DNA of 64,000 bases, taken from positions 3,120,304 to 3,184,303 of the forward strand of contig NZ_KB889963.1 of assembly GCF_000372845.1 (NCBI RefSeq), in the 5' to 3' direction. Below, in pieces: positions 38,031-45,893 of the stretch; within the stretch, counting starts at the first letter, position 1; each line of letters opens with the position of its first letter. The stretch comes from Methylocystis rosea SV97 (lineage in GTDB: Bacteria; Pseudomonadota; Alphaproteobacteria; Rhizobiales; Beijerinckiaceae). The notes beneath the pieces were generated by a model. The model was not told the origin of the DNA and did not search any database. It worked only from the letters and a program-made list of their open reading frames with translations. A program made the position numbers and the translations under genes.

Positions 38031-38282
38031 TCAGGCGGCGGTGTCTTCAGAGATGCGATAGACGCATTCGGCCGGGTCGGCGCCGCCGCGCAGCGTCGCG
38101 TCGTAGACGTAATGCGTCGAGCAATAGGGGCAGACGGCCTCGTTCGACGCGCCCATGTCGAGATAGACATGAGGATGGTCGAAGGGCGGGAGCGCCCCGA
38201 TGCACATGAATTCCTTCGCGCCAATCCTGATCTGCGCGACGCCGGGCTGATTGTGGAAATGGGGCGTGTAATGCTGGGCCAT
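38031..38282 (-). CDS. CHCC-type zinc-finger domain protein
   Basis: A soluble 83-residue protein starting MAQHYTPHFHNQPGV at 38282. The zf-CHCC pattern of NDUFS6-like proteins is present: FMCIGALPPFDHPHVYLDMG and EAVCPYCSTHYVYD, which supply cysteine and histidine metal ligands. Bacterial relatives are widespread in Alphaproteobacteria, and the mitochondrial homologue is an accessory subunit of complex I. No respiratory genes are adjacent, so the role here is unproven. The frame open from 38675 overlaps the lipase gene and is not credible. Confidence 0.85.
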   Translation of the reverse strand: MAQHYTPHFHNQPGVAQIRIGAKEFMCIGALPPFDHPHVYLDMGASNEAVCPYCSTHYVYDATLRGGADPAECVYRISEDTAA

Positions 38283-38404
38283 GATCCGCTCTTCAGGTGA
38301 CGCCGCGTTTGCGGCTCGGGATTGCTCCGGCCCCCTATATTGGAGCGCGAAGGAATTGGATAGGGCCAAGGGCGCGCGCCGGCGCCCCCGCCTGCGACCA
38401 AGCC

Positions 38405-39496
38405 TCAGCGCTTGGTCAGCTTCAGCAGCAAATTTTCGGAACTTCTGATTTGCGACTGCAGCCGGAAGCGCGAGATCCGCCGCTGCCGGCGCCCCCGAGC
38501 CAACATGCTTGGTCCGATGTCGATCGAGGCGCCGCCGAGAAGGCGCATATACGTGCCGGTGTGGTGCTGCATGAAGGCCTGCGTGTACCAGTCCGCCGGA
38601 TAGAGTTCGAAGCAGGCTCCTGGCAGCGGCGCATCGTTGGATTGTTGCTGGGAATAGTTCGCCCCCTCCACCCACATGGCGTCCGCCCAGGCGACGAGGA
38701 GCAGACAGGCGGCGTCCGGAATCGGGATGTTGCAGCCATCATAGAGCGTGGAGAACGCGTCGAGATTTCCCCAGGTCAGGGGAGCGATATCCAGCGTGTT
38801 GTAGTAGCGCGGGCAATAACTGAATGTGGACGTGTAATAGTCCGCGAAGGCGGCGTTGCCGGCCGCCGGAGCCGCGAATGTCGCCGGCACGATAGGGTTC
38901 GAAACGCCGACGAGGGCAAGCGAGGACTGTAGCCAGGGCGCCAGCACCGAGGTCACGCATCCGCCGAGGCTGTGGCCCGTGCACACGAGAAGCGGGTTTT
39001 GGTTTTCCGGCGCCTGAAGGAAGTTCGCGACGAAATCTAGAAGCGAGACGCCGCCGGATGAAAAGCCCTGGATGGTCTCCAACGCGAAAAGCGTTCCGTC
39101 AGCCACAAGCGCCGGGCTTCCAAAGGGCAACCATGGCGGCGATCTCTGGAAAATAACGTAAAAATCCTCAAAAGCCTGCTGCAGGACGCCCCAGACGTCA
39201 TCGACGTCCGCGTCGGCGCCACGCGTGACGACGGCGGCGAAAGTCGGCGGAAGATTGGGGCCGTCATAATAGGCGGCCACGAAGACGAGATTAGCAAGAT
39301 CGTCGCTTTCGACCGGTCCCCAGACGCACGCCCATCGGCCCCCGGCGCTAAGAGGAGGCATTTTGGTGTTGACGAGCCCGGGAATGGCCGACGGCAAGGC
39401 ATAGGAAATTTGGCACAGCTGCAGATAGGCGACGCCAAAAATGTCAGTCGGACCCCTAGCAGGCTGCAACAAGTCTTCGTTCAATCTCTGGGACAA
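38405..39496 (-). CDS. class 3 lipase family protein
   Basis: A 363-residue alpha/beta-hydrolase of the fungal-type lipase (class 3) family. The nucleophile elbow GHSLGG places the catalytic serine at 176. FAAPAAGNAAFADYY around 220 and HHTGTYMRL near 320 fit the later acid and histidine regions. GGGGAG lies 6 nt before the TTG at 39496, which supports this start. There is no clear signal peptide. The C-terminus is basic (ARGRRQRRISRFRLQ). The gene is isolated and has an AT-rich upstream region unlike its neighbours, a possible sign of acquisition. The substrate is unknown. Confidence 0.82.
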   Translation of the reverse strand: MSQRLNEDLLQPARGPTDIFGVAYLQLCQISYALPSAIPGLVNTKMPPLSAGGRWACVWGPVESDDLANLVFVAAYYDGPNLPPTFAAVVTRGADADVDDVWGVLQQAFEDFYVIFQRSPPWLPFGSPALVADGTLFALETIQGFSSGGVSLLDFVANFLQAPENQNPLLVCTGHSLGGCVTSVLAPWLQSSLALVGVSNPIVPATFAAPAAGNAAFADYYTSTFSYCPRYYNTLDIAPLTWGNLDAFSTLYDGCNIPIPDAACLLLVAWADAMWVEGANYSQQQSNDAPLPGACFELYPADWYTQAFMQHHTGTYMRLLGGASIDIGPSMLARGRRQRRISRFRLQSQIRSSENLLLKLTKR

Positions 39497-39696
39497 ATGC
39501 TTCTCCCCAAATGACTTGTAAAAAAGCTTTATACCTGCGGCCGCTAGCCGGTGGGCGCAGATTCATTGCTTGAGCTACGCCTTAAGAGGACAAATTCTTC
39601 AATTAGTTTGATAAGATAACACAACACGAGCGGGCCGGATAGAAGACCGCACGGATCAACCTATGCAGGCGACTTGGACCCCGAACGAGACGCTCG
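39497..39696 (-). promoter_or_regulatory. AT-rich upstream region of the lipase gene
   Basis: About 200 bp, markedly richer in A and T than the rest of the window (for example AATTAGTTTGATAAGATAA near 39600). It likely contains the lipase promoter on the minus strand. The exact -35 and -10 elements cannot be fixed by eye. Confidence 0.35.
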
Positions 39697-40296
39697 TCAG
39701 CTCTCGTCCGACCGCCGCCCGACGCCGAGCGCTTCGAGCCGCGCCTGCTCCTCGGCCGTCAGTTCCGCCGGCCGCGCCGTCACGACGCCGCGCCGTCGCC
39801 GCGCCGCCATCCAGATGGCGGCGGCGCCCGCGAGCAGCGCGATCAACGGCGCGGCCCAGAGCAGCAGCGTGCCTGGCTTCACCGGCGGGCGCAGCAGCAC
39901 GAAATCGCCATAGCGGGCATGGACGAATTCGCGCACCTGCGCGTCGCTCATCCCCTCCTTCAGCTTCTCGCGCACGAGCACGCGCAAATCCTTGGCGAGC
40001 GAGGCGTCGGAATCGTCGATCGACTGGTTCTGGCAGACGAGGCAGCGCAGCTCGGTGGTGATCGCCCGCGCCCGCGCTTCGAGCGCCGGATCGGCAAGCC
40101 TTTCGCCGGGTGTGACGGCGTGAGCGGCGAGCGGGAGGAGAAGGAGCGCGATGAAGACCCCCACCCCAACCCTCCCCCGCTTCACGGGAGAGGGAGCAAG
40201 ATCCGGCGATTTCTCGCCATCCGGCAAATGCCGATCGTTAGGGTCCCCTCTCCCGCGACTGCGGGGGAGGGACAGGGAGGGGGCTCCGACGCTCAT
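39697..40296 (-). CDS. ccmH: cytochrome c-type biogenesis protein CcmH
   Basis: Membrane-anchored thioredoxin-like protein that reduces apocytochrome c for heme ligation. The redox motif LRCLVCQNQS is present, preceded by a signal-anchor (VFIALLLLPLAAHA) and followed by a C-terminal membrane helix (LLLWAAPLIALLAGAAAIWMA). The frame starts with an ATG that overlaps the ccmF stop as ATGA, which would give 199 residues. However, residues about 5-46 are encoded by a palindromic repeat (40158-40283) and are proline/arginine-rich. An internal GTG near 40164 would give a standard-length protein. Either the repeat inserted in frame after the start or initiation moved downstream. Confidence 0.88.
   Translation of the reverse strand: MSVGAPSLSLPRSRGRGDPNDRHLPDGEKSPDLAPSPVKRGRVGVGVFIALLLLPLAAHAVTPGERLADPALEARARAITTELRCLVCQNQSIDDSDASLAKDLRVLVREKLKEGMSDAQVREFVHARYGDFVLLRPPVKPGTLLLWAAPLIALLAGAAAIWMAARRRRGVVTARPAELTAEEQARLEALGVGRRSDES
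40158..40283. repeat. MITE-like repeat, copy 1, inside the 5' end of ccmH
   Basis: The 126-bp element has ends CCCCACCCCAACCCTCCCCC and the imperfect complement GGGGGAGGGACAGGGAGGGG. It shares arm sequences, an internal GGGAGAGGGAGCA block and CCGATCGTTAG with the copies at 57716 and 60846. It lies 10 bp after the ccmF stop and in frame within the ccmH reading frame, so it is probably translated or used as leader. Confidence 0.85.
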
Positions 40297-42264
40297 TCCG
40301 CCGGCTCCAGCGCTGGAGCGGCGGCGCGGCGGGCGACGCCGATGCGCAAACGCCGGTCGGCCAGCGACAGCGCGCCGCCGAACGCCATAATCAGCGCGCC
40401 GATCCAGATCAGCGTCACGAGCGGCTTCCAGTACAGCCGCGCATCGATCGTTCCATCCTCATGCGACTCGCCGATCGCCGCGTAAACCTGTCCGAGCGCC
40501 AGCGTGACGATGCCCGCCTCCGAGCGCGCCATGCGCCGCGCCTGATAGAAGCGCTTGGCCGGTTCGATCGTCGCGAGCGTCGCGCCGTCCTTGCGCACCG
40601 CCATGACGGCGTAGACTTCGGAATAATTCGGCCCCTGGCGCGGCGAAACAGATTCGATGCCGATCTGATAGGGACCGACGTCATAGAAGCTCGAAGGCTT
40701 CATCGCGACGATGGTTTCGACGCCCCAACCCGTCGCGGCCAGGCCGAGAAGCGTCAGCCCCATGCCGGCGTGAGCGATCGACGTGCCGAAGGCCGAAAGC
40801 GGCAGGCCGGCGAGCCGCTTCAGGCTCGCGCGCCCCGAGCTCCCTCGCACGCGCAGCGCGAGATCGCTCAAAGCGCCGACGACGAGATAGATCGCGATGC
40901 CGGCGGCAGCGACGGAGAGGAAGGGCGTTCCGTACCAGGCGCCGAACGCCGCCGTCGCGACGACCCCGACAAAGAAGGCGACGCGCAGCCGCTGCAAAGC
41001 GGCGGCCAGATCGCCGCGCTTCCAGGAAAGCATCTGGCCGATCGGCATCAACAAGGCGAGCGGCAGCGCGATCGGGATCAGCACGGTGTTGAAGAAAGGC
41101 GCGCCGACGGAAATCTTCTCGCCGGTGATCGCTTCGAGCGCCAGCGGATAGAGCGTCCCGACGACGACGGTGGCGCAGCACGCCGAAAGCAGCAGATTGT
41201 TGAGGACGAGCGCGCCTTCGCGCGAGATCGGCGAAAACAGTCCGCCGACGGGCAGCGCGCCGGCCCGCAGCGCAAAGAGCGCGAGCGCGCCGCCGATGAA
41301 GAAGACGAGAATGGCGAGAATGAACACGCCGCGGTCGGGATCGCTGGCGAAGGCATGCACGGACGTCAGCACGCCGGAGCGCACAAGGAAGGTGCCGAGC
41401 AGCGACAGCGAGAAGGCCAGGATCGCGAGAAAGATCGTCCAGACCTTCAGCGCCTCGCGCTTTTCCATCACGGCGGCGCTGTGCACGAGCGCCGTGCCGG
41501 CGATCCAGGGCATCAGCGACGCGTTCTCGACCGGGTCCCAGAACCAGAAGCCGCCCCAGCCGAGCGTGTAATAGGCCCAGTACGACCCCATGGCGATGCC
41601 GAGCGTCAGCGCGATCCAGGCGAAGAGAGTCCAGGGGCGAATGACGCGCGCCCAGCCGGCGTCGATGCGTCCGCCAATGAGCGCGGCGGCGGCGAAAGAG
41701 AACACGATCGAAAAGCCGACATAGCCGAGATAGAGCAGCGGCGGATGGATCGCGAGGCCCGGGTCCTGCAGGATCGGATTGAGATCGCGGCCTTCCCACG
41801 GCGCCGGCGCGACGCGGGCGAACGGATTTGAGGTGAGCAGAATGAAAAGAAGAAAGGCCGCGGCGACCGAGCAGCCCCTGCACGGCGAGCGCGTCGGCGC
41901 GCAGCCGGTCGGTCATCGCGTTCGAGAAAATCGCGATCAGCGCGCCGCACAGCGAGAGAACGAGCACCCACAAGAGCATCGAGCCTTCGTGATTCCCCCA
42001 CACGCCCGAGATTTTATAGATGAAGGGCTTCAGCGAATGGGAATTCTCGATCACGTTCACGAGCGAGAAGTCGGAAACGACATGCGCGTAGGTCAGCGCC
42101 CCGTAAGATAGCGCGACGAACAGGAATTGCGTGATCGCCGCCGGGCGCGCGACGCGCATCAGCGCCGTGTCGTTCAGCCGAGCGCCGATGAAGGGAATGG
42201 CGAATTGCGCCAGCGCAAGGGCGAGCGCCAGAACAAGCGCATAATGTCCGGTTTCAACGATCAT
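40293..42264 (-). pseudogene. ccmF: heme lyase CcmF, interrupted by a single-base frameshift
   Basis: CcmF carries out heme ligation in System I cytochrome c maturation, with many membrane helices. The N-terminal part (MIVETGHYALVLALALALAQF, start ATG at 42264) reads in one frame through KISGVWGNHEGSMLLWVLVLSL to ADALAVQGLL near 41870. The expected continuation VAAAFLLFILLTSNPFAR, RDLNPILQDPGLAIHPPLLYLGYVG and the WWD-like WGGFWFWDPVENASLMPW motif lie in another frame ending at 40293. Removing one C of the CC at 41867-41868 restores a complete protein of about 656 residues. The gene is otherwise intact, so a sequencing error or a very recent mutation is likely. The stop overlaps ccmH as ATGA. 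Confidence 0.85.
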
Positions 42265-42300
42265 GCAGACCTTCCGAGGATCGCAAGAAAGGGCGCATAT

Positions 42301-42463
42301 CCCTCCCCTTGACGGGGAGGGTCGAACCGCGACGCGGTTCGGGGTGGGGTGATCTCGTAGAGGGACTGTGAGATCGCCCCCCACCCGGTCGCTTCGCAGC
42401 CAAGTTTACGCATCCTGCATAAACTTGCCTGCGATGGCGACCGACCTCCCCACAAGGGGGAGG
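42301..42463. repeat. intergenic palindromic repeat between ccmE and ccmF
   Basis: A block of nested inverted repeats: CCCTCCCC/GGGGAGGG arms at the left, GAACCGC/GCGGTTC hairpin, GGGGTGGGG/CCCCCACCC arms across the centre, and CCTCCCC/GGGGGAGG at the right. It lies inside the ccmI-ccmE-ccmF-ccmH operon, 37 bp upstream of the ccmF start. Its arrangement matches the element at 21811-21919. Confidence 0.7.
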
Positions 42464-42484
42464 TATGAACCCGATGGCCGCCCA

Positions 42485-42922
42485 TCACTTCGTCTCTCCC
42501 TGCCAGACGCCCTGCTTCTTCAAAGCGTCGGCGACGTCGCGCGGCATGTAGCGTTCGTCGTGCTTGGCCAGCACGCTGTCGGCTCGAAAGCCGCCGGAGG
42601 GCTGCAGCACGCCGTCGACGACGACGCCCTGCCCTTCGCGGAAGAGATCCGGCAGCAGGCCCGTGTAGGACACCGTGAGATCGCTCGTCTTATCGGTGAC
42701 GGTGAAGCGCACATCTTGGCCATTCTTGACCACCGTGCCTTCCTTCACGAGACCGCCGATGCGCAGCCGCGCGCCGGAGGCCGTTTGCTTCTTCGCAAGC
42801 TCCGAGGGCGTGTAGAAGAATACGATATTGTCGCGCAGCGCGAACAGCATAAGCCCGGCGGCGACGCCGAGAACGGCCATCGCGCCGGCGATCAACGTCA
42901 GCCGCTTTCCCTTACGCGTCAT
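42485..42922 (-). CDS. ccmE: cytochrome c maturation heme chaperone CcmE
   Basis: Periplasmic heme chaperone of 145 residues with one N-terminal anchor (residues about 8-28). The heme-binding histidine is at 121 in [10 protein letters not shown], with the tyrosine of the conserved HDERY motif at 125. The OB-fold core [13 protein letters not shown]...VRFTVTD is present. It receives heme from the CcmABCD complex and passes it to CcmF. It is the second gene of the minus-strand ccm operon, separated from ccmF by a repeat. Confidence 0.95.
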   Translation of the reverse strand: MTRKGKRLTLIAGAMAVLGVAAGLMLFALRDNIVFFYTPSELAKKQTASGARLRIGGLVKEGTVVKNGQDVRFTVTDKTSDLTVSYTGLLPDLFREGQGVVVDGVLQPSGGFRADSVLAKHDERYMPRDVADALKKQGVWQGETK

Positions 42923-42979
42923 TGTTCAAAACGCTCCCTTGCGGCCACCTATGGCCGCTCTCGCAAAAAGGCGAAACGT

Positions 42980-44095
42980 CTAGCCTCCGATATTCAGCTC
43001 CTTCGCCAGCGCCTCGATGCGGGCGACATCATCTTGCTTGCTGGCGAGCGCCTTGCGCGCCTCGGTCACGGCCTTCTTCGCCTTTTCCGTCTCCGCGAGG
43101 ACGCTATAGGCGCGAATGAGCTTCAGCCATCCTTCGACGTCGTCGCCCTTGGATTCGAGGCGCGAGGCAAGACGATCCACCATGCCGCGGATCATCTCCT
43201 GACGCTGATCGGCGGGCATCGCCGCAATCGCTTTGCCTTGTTCGCTCGACGGCCCGCGCGCGACGACCGGCGCGCTTGCTTCGCCGCGCAGAATGGCGAG
43301 CTGGGCGTTGACCGCCTTCAGATAAGCGGCGTCGGCCGGCGCGTCAGCAGCCATCTTGGCAAAGATTGCGATCGCCTTGTCCTTCTCGCCGGCCTGCGCG
43401 GCCGCCACGCCGAGGTAATACTGCGCCTCTGGCGCCGCCGCGTCGAGCGCGAGCGCCGCCTCGAAATCCTTCCTTGCTTGCGGCGTCACCACGCCTTGAG
43501 CGACGACGACGCGCGCTTCTCCGAGCGCCGCAAGTCGGGGCGCAGTTGCGCCCAAAAGTCGCAGCGCTTCCGAATAGGCGTGGACGGCGTCTTCGCCGCG
43601 CCCCGTGCGCAGCAGATATGGCGCGATGACTTCGAAGCCGCGGCCGTCTTCGGGATGCTCGCGCAAATGCTGTTCGATGCGCGCGACGGCGCCGGAGAGA
43701 TCATTGCGGTCCGGCGCGGAGTCGAGCCGCGCCGTCAGCGGCATATCCGGCATGTCAGAATGGCCGAGCCGCGCATAAAGCGTCAGCGCGACGGCGGGGA
43801 TGACCACGATGGCGGCGAGCGCCGCGCCGAGCGCGAGTTTGCGCGAGGAGACGACCCTCGCCTTTGGCGCGGCTTCCGCGCGCAACAGTCGGCGCGCCGC
43901 CTCGGTCTTCGCGGCGTCAGCGTCCGGCGCGTCGAGACGCCCTTCGGCGCGTTCCCTCTCGATTTCGGCGATCTGCTCCTCGAAAAAGGCGACGTCTGCG
44001 GCGCTTTCATCCCGCGCCCCATTCCGCATGGCGAGCGGCGCCAGCACCGCCATCACCGCGGCGCCGGTCAGCAAGGCGAAGATAAGCCAGATCAT
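42980..44095 (-). CDS. ccmI: c-type cytochrome biogenesis protein CcmI (CycH)
   Basis: Apocytochrome chaperone of 371 residues. Two membrane helices are visible (residues about 2-20 and 93-112) with a cytoplasmic coiled-coil-like loop between (FFEEQIAEIERERAEGRLD). The C-terminal periplasmic part has TPR-like repeats (GEDAVHAYSEALRLLG, DFEAALALDAAAPEAQYYLGVAAAQ, VEGWLKLIRAYSVLAETEKAK). It starts the ccmI-E-F-H operon and is divergent from the AAA ATPase gene. Confidence 0.93.
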   Translation of the reverse strand: MIWLIFALLTGAAVMAVLAPLAMRNGARDESAADVAFFEEQIAEIERERAEGRLDAPDADAAKTEAARRLLRAEAAPKARVVSSRKLALGAALAAIVVIPAVALTLYARLGHSDMPDMPLTARLDSAPDRNDLSGAVARIEQHLREHPEDGRGFEVIAPYLLRTGRGEDAVHAYSEALRLLGATAPRLAALGEARVVVAQGVVTPQARKDFEAALALDAAAPEAQYYLGVAAAQAGEKDKAIAIFAKMAADAPADAAYLKAVNAQLAILRGEASAPVVARGPSSEQGKAIAAMPADQRQEMIRGMVDRLASRLESKGDDVEGWLKLIRAYSVLAETEKAKKAVTEARKALASKQDDVARIEALAKELNIGG

Positions 44096-44187
44096 GCCCG
44101 CTCTTTAAGGCTTTGCGCTCCCTATTGGAAGGGCGGCCGTTGCTCCTGCACGCCCGTCCATCGGATATTCGCGCCAAGGGAGGCTCC

Positions 44188-45342
44188 GTGATTACGCGGC
44201 TCGCAATTTCCGGCTATCGATCCATCCGCGATCTGGTCCTTGCGCCGGGGCGTCTCACCATCGTGACTGGCGCCAACGGCGCCGGCAAGTCCAGCCTTTA
44301 TCGCGCGCTGCGTCTTCTCGCCGATGTTGCGCAGGGACGCATCGTCCAGTCCCTTGCCCGGGAGGGCGGACTGAATTCGACGCTATGGGCTGGGCCAGAG
44401 AAATTCTCCCGGGCCATGAAAGCGGGCGAGACTCCGGTAGAGCCCTTGGCGCGCCAGTCGCGAAAGGCGCTGAAGCTCGGCTTCGCTTCGAAGACCTATG
44501 GTTATGCGATCGACCTCGGCCCAACTTCCAATGCGACGGAGGCCTTCCCGCTCGATCCGCAGATCAAGCTCGAGGCGCAATGGACCGGAGAACATCTCGG
44601 CCATGCCAATCTTTTCGCCGAGCGACGGGGACCGAGCGCACGCATTCGCGGGGAAAAAGGCGAATGGCGGCAGGCCGCGGCTTCACTCGCCGGCGTCGAC
44701 AGCATGATGACGCACTGCGCCGACCTGCGCGAAGCCTATGACCTCTCGATCTTGCGTGAGACGGTGCGGAGCTGGCGCTTCTATGACAATTTGCGCGCCG
44801 ACCGCGAGGCGCCGGCGCGACGCCCGCAGATCGGCACCTTCACCCCCGCGCTCGCGGATGACGGCGCAGACCTCGCGGCGGCGCTCGCAACCATTTTGGA
44901 AGTTGGCGACGCGGACGGCCTGCACGAGACGATCGAGGACGCCTTTCCGTCCAGCACGATCGATATTTCGGCATCGGACGGTTACGTGGAGACGCTGATG
45001 CGCCAGCACGGTTTGCTTCGGCCGCTACGCGCCGCGGAACTCTCGGAAGGCACGCTGCGCTATCTGCTGCTCGTCGCTGCGCTGCTGACGCCGCGCCCGC
45101 CGCTGCTGATGGTGTTCAACGAACCTGAAGCGAGCCTCCATCCCAATCTCATCGGCGCGCTGGCGCGCCTGATGCACAAGGTCTCCAACGAGACTCAGCT
45201 GTTCGTCGTGTCGCACTCGGCCCAACTGGTCTCGGAACTGAGAAAAGATGATGGTTGCGTCGAAATCGCGCTAGAGAAGCGTTTGGGCGAGACGCTCGCG
45301 CCCGAACATGAGTCGCCAAAGTGGCGCTGGCCGTCACGGTAA
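44188..45342 (+). CDS. AAA family ATPase (RecF/OLD-like)
   Basis: A 384-residue ATPase beginning at the GTG at 44188, which follows GGGAGG at 5 nt spacing; the earlier ATG at 44113 lacks this. It opens ITRLAISGYRSIRDLVL with Walker A GANGAGKSS near residues 30-38. Walker B and catalytic glutamate are in LLMVFNEPEASLHPNLIGALARLM near 310, preceded by a signature-like ELSEGTLRYLLL and followed by the switch histidine in VVSHSAQLV. This is the AAA_21/AAA_15 type of SMC-like ATPase. No TOPRIM domain or partner nuclease is visible. Function is unknown; chromosomal, defence-related or toxin roles have all been found in relatives. Confidence 0.82.
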   Translation: MITRLAISGYRSIRDLVLAPGRLTIVTGANGAGKSSLYRALRLLADVAQGRIVQSLAREGGLNSTLWAGPEKFSRAMKAGETPVEPLARQSRKALKLGFASKTYGYAIDLGPTSNATEAFPLDPQIKLEAQWTGEHLGHANLFAERRGPSARIRGEKGEWRQAAASLAGVDSMMTHCADLREAYDLSILRETVRSWRFYDNLRADREAPARRPQIGTFTPALADDGADLAAALATILEVGDADGLHETIEDAFPSSTIDISASDGYVETLMRQHGLLRPLRAAELSEGTLRYLLLVAALLTPRPPLLMVFNEPEASLHPNLIGALARLMHKVSNETQLFVVSHSAQLVSELRKDDGCVEIALEKRLGETLAPEHESPKWRWPSR

Positions 45343-45416
45343 CGCTTGACTGGCGGGCGCGCCTAATCGGAATTGCGCCGGATCCTCGTGCGAACCCTCA
45401 TGCTCCGAGACCCTAA

Positions 45417-45893
45417 ATGCTCATCAACACGCCCTCGATCGAACAACTTTCCAGTGTGATCTCACAGGTCACCGGCCCAGCCTTTCTGCTCGCAGCCGAG
45501 GCGCAGCTCTTGGCCGTCCTCGTCTCACGATTGGACCGCATCATCGATCGTGCAAGAACCATCGTCCTGACTGACGGCGACAGCGCGGCGCAAGTCGATC
45601 TGAAAGCTGAACTGCCAATCCTCAGAAAGCGCGGCTTGCTGATGCATTACGCGATCTACTGGGGCGTCGCGAGCTGCATCGTGACGAGCGTTCTCGTCAT
45701 CGTCAGCTTCGGGGCGGCTTACCTTCATGTACGCCACGAGTATGGCGCGGGATTGCTGTTCGCCCTGGCGATGGCGCTGTTCACCGCCGCGCTGGTCGCC
45801 TTCGCGAGAGAATTGCAGCTCGGATATATTGAGATTAGCGGCGGCGCTAAGCCTCTCCAAAGACGCGCGCGAAAATCGTATCCACATGTTTGA
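45417..45893 (+). CDS. DUF2721 family membrane protein
   Basis: A 158-residue inner-membrane protein with about three hydrophobic segments: near residues 17-35, 75-100 (YWGVASCIVTSVLVIVSFGAAYL) and 110-130 (LLFALAMALFTAALVAFA). The region LLAAEAQLLAVLVSRLDRIIDRAR matches the DUF2721 pattern. Function is unknown. Its last 47 bp overlap the 3' end of purB on the other strand, an antisense arrangement that leaves no room for a terminator between them. Confidence 0.8.
   Translation: MLINTPSIEQLSSVISQVTGPAFLLAAEAQLLAVLVSRLDRIIDRARTIVLTDGDSAAQVDLKAELPILRKRGLLMHYAIYWGVASCIVTSVLVIVSFGAAYLHVRHEYGAGLLFALAMALFTAALVAFARELQLGYIEISGGAKPLQRRARKSYPHV

Noticed and set aside
40461-41831. A 456-codon plus-strand frame opposite ccmF
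   Set aside because: Antisense shadow rich in R, E and D. The membrane helices and WWD-type motif of CcmF are on the minus strand.
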